A stretch of 31,127 nt of DNA from VXLM01 sp034421575. GTDB lineage: Bacteria; Chloroflexota; Dehalococcoidia; Lucifugimonadales; VXLM01. The number at the start of each line of letters is the position of its first letter. The stretch's first letter is position 1. The stretch is taken from contig DAOUKG010000031.1 of the NCBI GenBank assembly GCA_034421575.1, positions 1 to 31,127 of the forward strand, read 5' to 3'. Under the pieces are notes generated by a model. It did no database searches. It was not told where the DNA came from and was given only the letters and a program-made list of their open reading frames with translations. Below are positions 16,533 to 24,878 of the stretch, one piece after another. The translations under genes and the position numbers were made by a program.

Positions 16533-19024
16533 TAAACAGACCGCTCTACACAACACTAGGCCGTTTGACCATCGTCGCCATCATACTGGCGACTCTGCTG
16601 CTCGTAGCTCCCGTGGCCTCCGCTGCCCCCATAAAGAGGGATTACCAGGAGAACGGGACCGCCCCCGTCGAGCGCTTCAGACCAATTCAGGGCGCTTGGG
16701 ACCTGGAGGGCATTGACGCGGCCCTGTTCGCGATCTCCGATGCTGGCGTTCTCAGCTTCAAGGACAGCCCCGACTTCGAGAATAAGCTGGACGACGACAC
16801 GAACAACGTTTACAAGGTCACCGTGACGGCCTATACGAGCGATGGGAAGGTTAGCCAAGCTGTGGAGGTGACCGTGACGGACGTGAACGAAGCCGGCACG
16901 GTGACGCTGAGCCAGCTTCAGCCACAGGTCCGCAGGCCCATCATCGCCACAGGCCCCGATGACCCCGATGGCGGAAGGAACGTGGAGTGGCAGTGGTCGA
17001 GAAGCCCGAACGGGGAAGATGGCTGGACCGACATCGCGGGAGCCCGCTCGACATCCCTGACGCCCAGTGCGGCGCACGAGGGGATGTACCTGCGGGCCAC
17101 TGTGACGTACACGGACAAGTTTGGTTCGGGCCAGACGGCCTACTTAGTGTCGGAGAATCCGGTGGAGAGACGGCCCGCCGCCAACGCGAAGCCGGTGTTC
17201 CCTGCCGACGCGGGCACGCGGGCCGTTGACGAGAACAAGAAGGACGCAAACGTCGGCAGACCGGTGGCGGCCTCGGACTCTGACGGGGACGTCCTGCTCT
17301 ACAAGCTGGAAACTCCCTCGAGTGACTTCACCATCGACCCGAGGACAGGCCAGATCAAGACGAAGGGATCCCTGGACGCGAACCCCGGCGCTGCCGATAT
17401 GGCGGTTCACCGCCCAGAGACCGTTGTCGTGATCGCAACCGACCCGTCCACGGCTTTTACGAAACAGACGGTGGTGATCACGATCTACGACGTGAACGAC
17501 AAGCCGGAGTTTTCATCTCCTGCTCCTCCTTCGAAGTATCCGACGGTCATAACGATTGCGGAGAATCTCAAAGGTACTCGTCTGGAGAACTTGAAGACCT
17601 ACAATGCGACCGACGACGATGCGACCGACGGCCCCCGTAGCCTCCCTGGCGTCCCTAGCGTCCCACTCACCTACGGATTGGCGGGTGCCGACGCGGAGTC
17701 TTTCACCATTGGCAACAGCGGGAGCAACAGAGGTCGGCTGGACATCAAATCCTCGCCTAACTTCGAGGAGAAGCGTTTTTACTTTCTAACTGTCACGGCC
17801 ATGGACAACGATGGGGCCACAGCCGAGCTGAGGGTGATTGTGCAAGTGCTGAACCGGAACGACCCAGGCGAGGTGATGCTGACCCAGAGGGCGCCCCAGG
17901 TTGGCCGACCAGTGAGCGCGAGCCTGAGCGACGAAGACGGCTCCATAAGGAGTATGAAGTGGAAGTGGTACAGGAACGCCGACCAAAATACGAGTGACGC
18001 TGATCTCAAGCGTGCGTCTCTCTGTCCTGCTGGCCTCTCCACCGCCCTCTGCGAAATACCTAACGCTATCGGACCCTTGTACACGCCGGTTAAAGCTGAC
18101 GTGAACGTGAACGCTCCTCCAAGTCCAGGTAGGTTGGCGGCACGGGTGACCTACATGGACAGTTTTGGTGCTGCTGAGTCCGCCTTTGCGGTATCACAGG
18201 GTGACGTGCAAGTGAGCAGGCCGGATAACACGGCGCCGAAGTTCGCCGACGACCAGAACCTGAACACCCCCGGGGACCAGGCCGACGCAGTGCGTTCGGT
18301 GGCCGAGAATCTAGTCGGAAACGTCGGTGACCCGGTCTCGGCGGTTGATGCCGACGGCGACCTGCTGATCTACACGTTGAGCGGCCCGGACGCGGCGTCC
18401 TTCACCATCGGCAGCGGCCTTACTCCCACCCCCAAAGAAGGTCAGATCAGGACTGCGGTGAAGCTGGATTACGAGAGAAAGAGCCGGTACATGGTGGTTG
18501 TGACGGCGACGGACCCGTCGGGTGCTTCGGACAGCGTCAACGTGATCATCAACGTCACTGACGTGGCCGAAACTCCGACGATCATCATACGGCCGACTGT
18601 GCTGAGCGTGGAAATCGCCCGGGCAGCCGGAAGCAGGAACGCCAATGTGCGGCTTGGTACGCCGATCTCCTTGACGGCGACATTCAGCCGGTCTGTGACG
18701 GGGTTCGCAGCCGGCGACGTCACGGTGGCCAACGGCGCTGCGAGCAACTTTGCCGGCAGCGGCGCGGCATACACGTTTGACGTGACGCCCGGCGACATCG
18801 GCAATGTGACGGTGAACATTACCGCCGGGGCGGCGCAAGATGCCGGAGGCGCCGGCAACACAGCGGCCACCCAGCTGGAGTTGGGCATTCCCTATGACGA
18901 CGACAGAGACGGAGCGATCAGCAAGAGCGAGGTCACCACGGCGATCAACGACTACCTGTTCGGTGACGGCTCCATCACCAAGGCCCACGTGATAAAGCTG
19001 ATAAACCTCTACCTGTTCGGCTAG
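16529..19024 (+). CDS. Secreted cadherin-like/Ig-like repeat protein with EF-hand tail
   Basis: 831 residues. A Sec signal peptide runs to about residue 33 (IILATLLLVAPVASA). The body alternates cadherin-like modules (about 44-117, 222-333, 340-448, 575-690; each ending in motifs such as VTVTDVNE, IYDVNDKPEF or INVTDVAETP and carrying SDSDGD or VDADGD) with Ig-like modules (about 120-212, 450-560), then a bacterial Ig-like domain (about 695-780, FSRSVTGFAAGDVTV). The last 45 residues hold two EF-hand-like units (DDDRDGAISKSEV; a GDGSIT loop) ending LINLYLFG, a dockerin-like calcium-binding tail. Calcium-stabilised adhesion or envelope structure is likely; no LPxTG or membrane anchor is seen. 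Confidence 0.85.
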   Translation: MINRPLYTTLGRLTIVAIILATLLLVAPVASAAPIKRDYQENGTAPVERFRPIQGAWDLEGIDAALFAISDAGVLSFKDSPDFENKLDDDTNNVYKVTVTAYTSDGKVSQAVEVTVTDVNEAGTVTLSQLQPQVRRPIIATGPDDPDGGRNVEWQWSRSPNGEDGWTDIAGARSTSLTPSAAHEGMYLRATVTYTDKFGSGQTAYLVSENPVERRPAANAKPVFPADAGTRAVDENKKDANVGRPVAASDSDGDVLLYKLETPSSDFTIDPRTGQIKTKGSLDANPGAADMAVHRPETVVVIATDPSTAFTKQTVVITIYDVNDKPEFSSPAPPSKYPTVITIAENLKGTRLENLKTYNATDDDATDGPRSLPGVPSVPLTYGLAGADAESFTIGNSGSNRGRLDIKSSPNFEEKRFYFLTVTAMDNDGATAELRVIVQVLNRNDPGEVMLTQRAPQVGRPVSASLSDEDGSIRSMKWKWYRNADQNTSDADLKRASLCPAGLSTALCEIPNAIGPLYTPVKADVNVNAPPSPGRLAARVTYMDSFGAAESAFAVSQGDVQVSRPDNTAPKFADDQNLNTPGDQADAVRSVAENLVGNVGDPVSAVDADGDLLIYTLSGPDAASFTIGSGLTPTPKEGQIRTAVKLDYERKSRYMVVVTATDPSGASDSVNVIINVTDVAETPTIIIRPTVLSVEIARAAGSRNANVRLGTPISLTATFSRSVTGFAAGDVTVANGAASNFAGSGAAYTFDVTPGDIGNVTVNITAGAAQDAGGAGNTAATQLELGIPYDDDRDGAISKSEVTTAINDYLFGDGSITKAHVIKLINLYLFG

Positions 19025-19051
19025 ACCAGAGTAACCCTGGAGGGAGCTTCG

Positions 19052-20611
19052 ATGAAGAGAATACCAACGATCGTTTCCATCGCGACGATATCGGTCATAG
19101 TGTTGCTGGTGGGCATCCTTCCCACGTTCGCTCAGCAGAGTGATCCGGGCGCCACCCGGTCCTTTGACCAGAATACAGTGGCTCCGGGCGGGCGGGTGAC
19201 GGTGACGATCGCAGCCGCCAACTACGGCAGCATCGGAGCGGTCACGGAGACGTTGCCGGACGGTTTCAACTACGTTTCCAGCAGTCTCGGCGCCGATGAT
19301 GTCACCCGCCCCGGCGGGCAGACCGTCAGGTTCACCCTGCAGGGAGCGGACATAACCTTCACCTACACGGTCACCGCCTCGAGCGTGGCGAGAGAGCATT
19401 CCTTCTCAGGCATGCTGCGAGACTCTGACAGAGGTGACCACGACGTTGGCGGCGCGTCCACGGTGACAGTCGAGGCTGCCCAGGGCGCTTCGCAACCGAG
19501 CGCCGCCCGGTCCTTTGACAAGAATAGAGTGGCTCCGGGCGGGCGGGTGACAGTGACGATCGCAGCCGCCAACTACGGCAGCTTCGGGGCGGTCACGGAG
19601 ACGTTGCCCGGCGGTTTCAGCTACGTTTCCAGCAGTCTCGGCGCCAATGACGTCAGCCGCCCCGGCGGGCAGACCGTCAGGTTCACCCTGCAGGGAGCGG
19701 ACATAACCTTCACCTACACGGTCACCGCCTCGAGCGTGGCGGGAGAGCACTCCTTCTCGGGCATGCTGCGAGACTCTGACAGAGGTGACCACGACGTCGG
19801 CGGCGCGTCCACGGTGACGGTTACGGGCGGAGGCGCCGCCACGACGCCGACGCCAACGCCGATGCCAACGCCGATGCCAACGCCGACGCCAACGCCGACG
19901 CCTTCGGGGGCCTGCGACACGGGAAGCGCCGTGACCGACAAGTCCAACACCGGTCTGGTGGAGGACTGCAACGCACTGCTGGCGGCCAGGGACACGCTGC
20001 GGGGCACTGCGGCGTTGAACTGGTCGGCGAACACATCCATCGCCAGGTGGGACGGCATTACACTGGAAGGCAGTCCCCAGAGGGTAACCAAGGTCAGGCT
20101 TCACAGGAGAGGGCTGAGCGGCCGGATACCGGCGGAGATCGGCAGACTGACGATGCTGGAGGAGCTATGGCTGTATGCCAATGAGCTCACCGGCGCCATT
20201 CCCGCGGAGCTGGGTAATCTGTCCAACCTGACATGGCTGTTCGTCTCGGACAACAACCTGGGCGGGCAGATACCGGAGGATCTGAACAACCTGACGCTGG
20301 ACAGGCTGTGGCTCCACCAGAACGGCTTCACCGGGTGCGTGCCGTACAACCTGACGTTGACGCGGGAGTACAGGGTCGACAGAGGGCTGCCCGCATGCGC
20401 GCCGCCTAGGACAACTCCAACGGCAGAGCCCGGGAACATTGATGCCAGGCTGACGGCCTTAGAGAGCAGGCTCGCCGATATGGAGAAAAGGATTGCTTCG
20501 CTGGAGGCAACCGTGGCCGGGCTTACGGGAACGCCAGTGTCCACACCGGAGCCCACCGCTACACCAGTGTCCACACTCGGGCCAATCAGCATGCCCGACA
20601 CGTTCGAATGA
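19052..20611 (+). CDS. Secreted protein with duplicated domain and plant-type LRRs
   Basis: 519 residues, 27 nt after the cadherin-like gene, with a GGAGGGAG ribosome site. A signal peptide ends near residue 27 (FAQQ). Residues 34-140 and 151-257 are two near-identical copies of a beta-rich, envelope-protein-like domain (AAANYGS, GGQTVRFTLQGADITFTYT, SFSGMLRDSDRGDHDVGG). A Thr/Pro linker (263-287) leads to an LRR N-cap-like segment and about four plant-type leucine-rich repeats (LSGRIPAEIGRL, LTGAIPAELGNLSNL, GGQIPEDLNNL), then a coiled coil (about 463-495) and a Pro/Thr tail. It stops abruptly, while a related terminal domain continues downstream in another frame. Confidence 0.8.
   Translation: MKRIPTIVSIATISVIVLLVGILPTFAQQSDPGATRSFDQNTVAPGGRVTVTIAAANYGSIGAVTETLPDGFNYVSSSLGADDVTRPGGQTVRFTLQGADITFTYTVTASSVAREHSFSGMLRDSDRGDHDVGGASTVTVEAAQGASQPSAARSFDKNRVAPGGRVTVTIAAANYGSFGAVTETLPGGFSYVSSSLGANDVSRPGGQTVRFTLQGADITFTYTVTASSVAGEHSFSGMLRDSDRGDHDVGGASTVTVTGGGAATTPTPTPMPTPMPTPTPTPTPSGACDTGSAVTDKSNTGLVEDCNALLAARDTLRGTAALNWSANTSIARWDGITLEGSPQRVTKVRLHRRGLSGRIPAEIGRLTMLEELWLYANELTGAIPAELGNLSNLTWLFVSDNNLGGQIPEDLNNLTLDRLWLHQNGFTGCVPYNLTLTREYRVDRGLPACAPPRTTPTAEPGNIDARLTALESRLADMEKRIASLEATVAGLTGTPVSTPEPTATPVSTLGPISMPDTFE
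19844..19905 (+). repeat. Thr/Pro-coding microsatellite
   Basis: A run of CCAACGCCGAYG-type units coding for alternating Thr-Pro/Met-Pro inside the LRR-protein gene. In-frame unit changes would lengthen or shorten the linker without breaking the gene. Confidence 0.7.
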
Positions 20612-20993
20612 TCACGGCAGATGGCACGACCGTGGTGCTCCAGTCTCTGAAGGTAATCCCGTCCTCGCCAAGGAGGGAGGGTCGAATTCAAGTGGAAGCT
20701 GGAACACTGATTGCGTTTCTGCGACCTGGTCTTCAGGGTACAACGTACGCTTTTACACATTCACATTGGAAGCGAAAGGAAATGTGAACATCAGGGTTGA
20801 TTCCGAGGAATTACCAAAGGTCTTCATCTATTCCAGCGAAGATGTTGGCGGGGCAAGGCTGGCAGAGAGCCCGGAAGACAGTGGGCGCATAGAGAATCTG
20901 ACCCTACAGCCTGGCGCCTACACGATAGAAGTCACATCCTTCGTCAAGTGGTCACTAGCCGATTTCGTTCTCACGCTGGAGGTTGAAACCTAG
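20612..20993 (+). pseudogene. Out-of-frame PPC-like C-terminal domain of the LRR protein
   Basis: Downstream of the stop at 20609-20611, the frame one nucleotide ahead stays open and encodes a secreted-type beta domain: SGSWNTDCVSATWSSGYNVR, then FYTFTLEAKGNVNIRV, and GAYTIEVTSFVKWSLADF. This resembles pre-peptidase C-terminal (PPC)-like domains that often end such linker-rich surface proteins. No ATG or GTG with a ribosome site begins it, so it is probably the cut-off end of the preceding gene. A single sequencing or assembly indel would also explain it. Confidence 0.6.
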
Positions 20994-21107
20994 TACCGGT
21001 TCCAGATGGTTTCGACGGTTCTCTGCACTACCCACGATCTGGATTCCGGCCTTCGCGGGAATGACGGGAAATGGCAACACAACCTGGTTTTTCAACCGCC
21101 TGGAATC

Positions 21108-21267
21108 GAGGGTGTCTAAAAAGGATCCCGTTCACCCCCGTATCAAGTACGGGGCAAGCTCTGAGCCTGGCTCCCCTGAGCATGTCGAAGGGTCGAAGGG
21201 TGGCAACCCCGTTCATGGTTCGACGAGCTCACCACGAACGCTCTCGGCAGACTTATTAGACACCCTC
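21108..21267. mobile_element. MITE-like element with 16-bp terminal inverted repeats
   Basis: The ends are GAGGGTGTCTAAAAAG (21108-21123) and, read inward from the right, GAGGGTGTCTAATAAG (21252-21267), matching at 15 of 16 positions. The 160-bp element codes for nothing and contains pieces of repeat D. No target duplication is evident. The rest of 20994-21323 holds only a GTCATTCC-type hairpin remnant near 21039-21067. Confidence 0.65.
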
Positions 21268-21323
21268 TATGACCTGCTGTCATCAAATGCACCGTCTACA
21301 TCACGCCGGCACTGCTCGTCGGG

Positions 21324-23672
21324 CTATGCCTTTGGCATCCGGTAGCCGACGCGGGGCTCGGTAAAGATGTACCTTGGATTGTTGGCGTCGTCTCCCAGCT
21401 TGCGACGCAGGTTCTTCACAGTGCTCCGAAGCAGATCAACGTCTCCTGAGTACTCCCATCCCCAGACACGCTGCAATATCTGGTCGTGGGTGAGTACCCG
21501 CCCGGCGCTGATCGACAGCTCGAAGAATAGCCTGTACTCAGTCGCTGACAACTTCACCGGACGCCCGGATACGGTCACGCTGCGGTCCGAATAGTTGATC
21601 GTCAAGTCTTCCAGCGTATAGGGCTGACGTGTCGCATTCGCCTCGACCCCTCTCCGCTTCCGCAGGGACGAGGAGACTCTCGCTAGGAGTTCGGTCGAAG
21701 AGAAAGGCTTTATCATATAGTCCTCGGCTCCCATGTCGAGAGCCTTCACGACGTTCTCCTCCTGATCGTTCGCAGACAGGAAGATGATCGGCGCTTCGGA
21801 CACCTCGCGGATGCGGCCCATCAGCTCGAATCCGCTGGTGCCGGGCAGCATCAGGTCCAGCAGGATGAGGTGCGGTTGCTCTATCTCCAACAGCCGCATC
21901 ATCTCGTCCGGGTTGCTGGTCCCAGAGAGCTTGTACCCGTGTCCGGAGAGAATGTTCCGGAGGAGCCACACCGCTTGCGGCTCGTCGTCCACCGCGAGAA
22001 TCCTGACCTGCTCACCCGTCGCTGCGGCGGCATCGCCGTGGGACACCGGAGCGGGAGCGGCGGCCTCGGGAATCGTAAACGTGATCCGCGTGCCGCGATC
22101 ATCGCCGCCACTCTCGGCTGTGATGCGGCCTCCATGCGCTTCGACTATCCCCTTGCAGATCGCAAGCCCCAGGCCCTCGCCTGCAATCTTCTGCTCGCGG
22201 CCGTCGCCGTCTATCCGTGAGAACTTCTTGAACAGCCTCGCCAACTGATCGGAGGGGATTCCCATGCCGTCATCCGTTACCGAGATACGCACGTGGTGTC
22301 CCTTTCGCGATCCGGTCACCCTGATCGTGGAGAACTCCGGCGAATACTTCGCGGCATTGGACAGCAGGTTGTCCATCACCTGCGTGATGCGCCTTCTGTC
22401 CGCAGCGATTGGAGGCAGGTCGGAGTCAAGGTCCACGTCAACCGTGTTCCGAGCCCCACGACGGATGAACGCGGCCTTCGCTTCGTCGACCAGGGACTTC
22501 ACATCCGTGGATTTGAGAGTTACCGACAAGGCCCCCGCTTCTATCCGCGTCATGTCGAGAAGGTTGTTGACGAGGCCCCGCAGGTGATCGGACTGTTCGT
22601 CTATCATTCGGAAGTACTGGAGCACCTCCGAGGTATCCATCGGGTCGGAACTGCTCAACACGATGCTTGTGCAGCCCTTGATGGTGGTCAGGGGCGTTCG
22701 CAGCTCGTGGCTAACCATGGCGAGGAACTCATTGCGCTGGCGCTCGATCTCCTCCAGAGGCGTCATGTCCTGGATCACTGCGACGGCGGATACGATCTTC
22801 CCGTCATCGGAGTAGATCGGCGTCGCGTTGACGAGCGTGGTCACCTTCCGCCCGTCGGGGAGGTTCAGCAATATCTCCTCGGCCCGCACCACCTCGCCGC
22901 GGTCCAGCGCCCTCGCCAGCGGACGCTCGTGGCTCTCGTATTTCCTTCCGTCCGTCCGCCGGTAGATCGCCACCTCGTGGTACCGCACGAGCGTTGAGCC
23001 CGGCTCGGGCGACATGCCCAGGATGCGCTCGGCCTCCTGGTTGACCGACGCGAATGTCCTCGTGGCGGCGTCAACCACCATGACGCCCACAGGCGACGAC
23101 TCGACCAGCGCCGCCAATCGACGCCTCTCGGTCTCCGACTCATTCCTGGCCCGCCACTCTTCCCGGTACCTGAGGGCGTTGCCAATGGCGATTGCGGCCT
23201 GTGAAGCGAACATGACCAGGGTCTCTTCGTCTTCTTCCGAAAACTCCTCGCTGCCCTCCTTCTCAGTGAGGTAGATGTTGCCGACGGGTTCACCCAGGTG
23301 GCGGATGGGCACTCCCAGGAAGGTCTTCATCGGCGGATGGTTCTCGGGGAAGCCGACCGAATGGGAGTGCTGGGCGAGATCCGCGAGTCGCAGAGGCCCT
23401 TGAACCTCGTTCAGGTAGCCGAGGACTCCCAGACCCCTGGGCGGTTCTCCCAACAGTCGGCGCTGTTCAGGCGTGATGCCTGAGGTGATGAATTCTCGAA
23501 TCCGACCGGAGTCGTCGAACACCCCGACTGCGCCATAACGAGCGTCGGTCAGCGAGCGGGCTCCGTCCACGACCTCCTGAAGAACGGTGTTGAGGTCCCA
23601 ACTCTGGGTGATGCGTCGGCTGACCTCGCTCATCATGGCGAGACGCGCCCTCAGCCTGTCGACCTCTCGCAT
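21324..23672 (-). CDS. Histidine kinase fused to OmpR-type response regulator
   Basis: 782 residues, soluble. In order: GAF domain (about 20-172), PAS domain (about 185-300), HisKA with phospho-acceptor H322 in MVSHELRTPLTTIK, HATPase_c with DNLLSNAAKYSP, DDGMGIP and GEGLGLAICKG, an Ala-rich linker, a receiver domain (from about 554, acceptor D606 in LILLDLMLPG), and a winged-helix DNA-binding domain (about 678-780) ending RRKLGDDANNP and VGYRMPKA. A whole two-component pathway is in one chain; ordinary hybrid kinases lack the DNA-binding end. GAF/PAS sensing suggests a cytosolic or redox ligand. ATG 23672 has AAGGGGG upstream. Divergent from a repeat-rich region and a small ORF. Confidence 0.9.
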   Translation of the reverse strand: MREVDRLRARLAMMSEVSRRITQSWDLNTVLQEVVDGARSLTDARYGAVGVFDDSGRIREFITSGITPEQRRLLGEPPRGLGVLGYLNEVQGPLRLADLAQHSHSVGFPENHPPMKTFLGVPIRHLGEPVGNIYLTEKEGSEEFSEEDEETLVMFASQAAIAIGNALRYREEWRARNESETERRRLAALVESSPVGVMVVDAATRTFASVNQEAERILGMSPEPGSTLVRYHEVAIYRRTDGRKYESHERPLARALDRGEVVRAEEILLNLPDGRKVTTLVNATPIYSDDGKIVSAVAVIQDMTPLEEIERQRNEFLAMVSHELRTPLTTIKGCTSIVLSSSDPMDTSEVLQYFRMIDEQSDHLRGLVNNLLDMTRIEAGALSVTLKSTDVKSLVDEAKAAFIRRGARNTVDVDLDSDLPPIAADRRRITQVMDNLLSNAAKYSPEFSTIRVTGSRKGHHVRISVTDDGMGIPSDQLARLFKKFSRIDGDGREQKIAGEGLGLAICKGIVEAHGGRITAESGGDDRGTRITFTIPEAAAPAPVSHGDAAAATGEQVRILAVDDEPQAVWLLRNILSGHGYKLSGTSNPDEMMRLLEIEQPHLILLDLMLPGTSGFELMGRIREVSEAPIIFLSANDQEENVVKALDMGAEDYMIKPFSSTELLARVSSSLRKRRGVEANATRQPYTLEDLTINYSDRSVTVSGRPVKLSATEYRLFFELSISAGRVLTHDQILQRVWGWEYSGDVDLLRSTVKNLRRKLGDDANNPRYIFTEPRVGYRMPKA

Positions 23673-23783
23673 CTCCGAACGTCCCCCTTACGATGGCCGC
23701 TCCCGCTAAGCCCCTGTATCACCTCACGGTCTCATTTACGTGAGATGGCGTCGCGGCGATTGTATCACGGTCTTCAGCAGGGC

Positions 23784-23845
23784 TTTCATGGAACCACGGG
23801 GAACTTTCATGGGTTCTTTCATGGAAGTGGGACTGTTTTTCATGG
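23784..23845. promoter_or_regulatory. Four TTTCATGG direct repeats upstream of kinase-regulator fusion
   Basis: TTTCATGG starts at 23784, 23805, 23817 and 23838, spaced 21, 12 and 21 bp, all in the same orientation. OmpR-type winged-helix regulators bind direct repeats, so this is a likely operator for the adjacent fused regulator. It lies 110-175 bp upstream of its start and also upstream of the small ORF at 24084. Confidence 0.5.
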
Positions 23846-23959
23846 CCAATTCATATCCATCCCATATTCTAGAACGCATCACGAGTCATCGGAGGCGCCA
23901 AGTGTCTAAATATCCGGTTCATGCTAGGAGGCAGTGCATAGAGCGGTGCATCTGTCGAG

Positions 23960-24011
23960 GCCCCTGCCAGTAGAGGATGAAGAACGGCTCTTCATCCGGA
24001 TGCGCAGGGGC
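23960..24011 (+). ncRNA. Nested hairpin in leader of small ORF
   Basis: The outer stem GCCCCTGC (23960-23967) pairs with GCAGGGGC (24004-24011), and the inner stem GGATGAAGA (23975-23983) with TCTTCATCC (23989-23997) around a 5-nt loop. Both stems are perfect. It lies about 75 nt upstream of the duplicated ribosome sites at 24070-24104. It matches no riboswitch class I can recognise. It may be a regulatory leader, a small RNA or a mobile hairpin. Confidence 0.4.
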
Positions 24012-24069
24012 AAGGATCGCGCGGCGAGACCAAAGCGCGTCTCCGATGTGATTATCCGAGAGAATCTTC

Positions 24070-24105
24070 GAGGAGGTAATGCAATGAGAGGAGGTAAAGC
24101 AATGA
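24070..24105 (+). repeat. Tandem 18-bp duplication of ribosome site plus start codon
   Basis: GAGGAGGTAATGCAATGA is followed directly by GAGGAGGTAAAGCAATGA. Each unit holds an ideal Shine-Dalgarno sequence and an ATG, at 24084 and 24102, both in the same frame. Confidence 0.85.
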
Positions 24106-24212
24106 GCAAGAGAAATATGGCTATCGGCATCGCGGTGGCAACCGTCGGATTCCTGGCGCTCACGCCGCAGATGATAAAGGTCGGCAAGCGGTGGCGGCGA
24201 CGCCCGGCATGA
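24084..24212 (+). CDS. Small single-helix membrane protein
   Basis: 42 residues from ATG 24084, or 36 from ATG 24102; both have near-perfect ribosome sites. From the second start: SKRN, then a hydrophobic stretch (MAIGIAVATVGFLALTP) long enough to cross the membrane, then a strongly basic tail (GKRWRRRPA). I recognise no family. The strong start signals make it a real gene in my view. The basic tail and single helix resemble small regulatory membrane proteins, or a type I toxin, but nothing here establishes either. Confidence 0.55.
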   Translation: MRGGKAMSKRNMAIGIAVATVGFLALTPQMIKVGKRWRRRPA

Positions 24213-24280
24213 AGGTTTTGAGGGTGCGGACGCCGAGGACGCGGCAGCGCGCTCGGCGTCCAACCCCGGGCGGCTTTGAC

Positions 24281-24513
24281 GAGTGGGACCTGAGAAAAAG
24301 GATCCCGTTCACCCTGAGCAGCGTTATGCCCCGTGCGCCCTTCGACAAGATCAGGCCGAACGGGGCCGTGCCGAGGTGTCAGTAACTGCCGCCAAAGTGG
24401 AGCTAATATGAGCAGTTACTTGAAAGCCTGTCGAAGGGTCGAAGAGTGGCAACCCCGTTCATGGTTCGACGAACTCACCACGAACGCTCTCGGCAGGCTT
24501 ATTAGACACCCTC
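24281..24513. mobile_element. Second, decayed copy of the MITE-like element
   Basis: The right end CTTATTAGACACCCTC (24498-24513) and about 70 bp inside it match 21184-21267 closely; the left end is degraded (AAAAAGGATCCCGTTCAC at 24295 on). Inside is an extra piece bounded by perfect 9-bp inverted repeats AGTAACTGC (24381-24389) and GCAGTTACT (24412-24420). No gene is seen in 24213-24569 otherwise. Confidence 0.55.
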
Positions 24514-24569
24514 TAACAGTGGCGCTATGGAACTGGCTGTGAGACGAGGAGGAGGAGGAGGCGAGCACC

Positions 24570-24878
24570 ATGTTGAGAGCTTTACACGGTACGGCGGTTC
24601 GGCTGCTGCCCAGGTCGGCAGTCGAGTATATCTACACAACTGACATCATCAAATATTACCCGATTGGTGTCCATACGCGGGACAGCGCGGTCGTCGCGGG
24701 CGTGAACCTCTACACCCGGCAGCACTTCCCGCCGGACATCGACTCGTTCAGGCACTCCTTCGGCGTTCACCGCTCCGACTGCGAGCGAGTCGACAATATA
24801 CCGAACACCTCGATTCTGTGCGATGCCGGCAAACCTGGCGGCCACTGTTGGGAAGGCGTTGTCGAGATTCAACGCTAG
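24570..24878 (+). CDS. Hypothetical protein
   Basis: 102 residues from ATG 24570, with a very strong GAGGAGGAGGAGG ribosome site 10-24 nt upstream. Third codon positions are G/C-rich in the central part, as in the surrounding real genes, which supports coding. I recognise no family. It has three cysteines (in DCERVD, ILCDAG, HCWEG) and a tyrosine-rich N-terminal third. No clear signal peptide or membrane helix. Confidence 0.45.
   Translation: MLRALHGTAVRLLPRSAVEYIYTTDIIKYYPIGVHTRDSAVVAGVNLYTRQHFPPDIDSFRHSFGVHRSDCERVDNIPNTSILCDAGKPGGHCWEGVVEIQR

Noticed and set aside
20493..20993. Independent 166-codon gene
   Set aside because: Its first 35-40 codons overlap the LRR gene in another frame with unnatural composition; only the part after about 20650 looks like protein, so I treat it as an out-of-frame tail.
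24582..24872. 96-codon minus-strand ORF opposite the hypothetical gene
   Set aside because: The plus-strand frame has a very strong ribosome site and a better third-position G/C pattern; the minus frame has neither.
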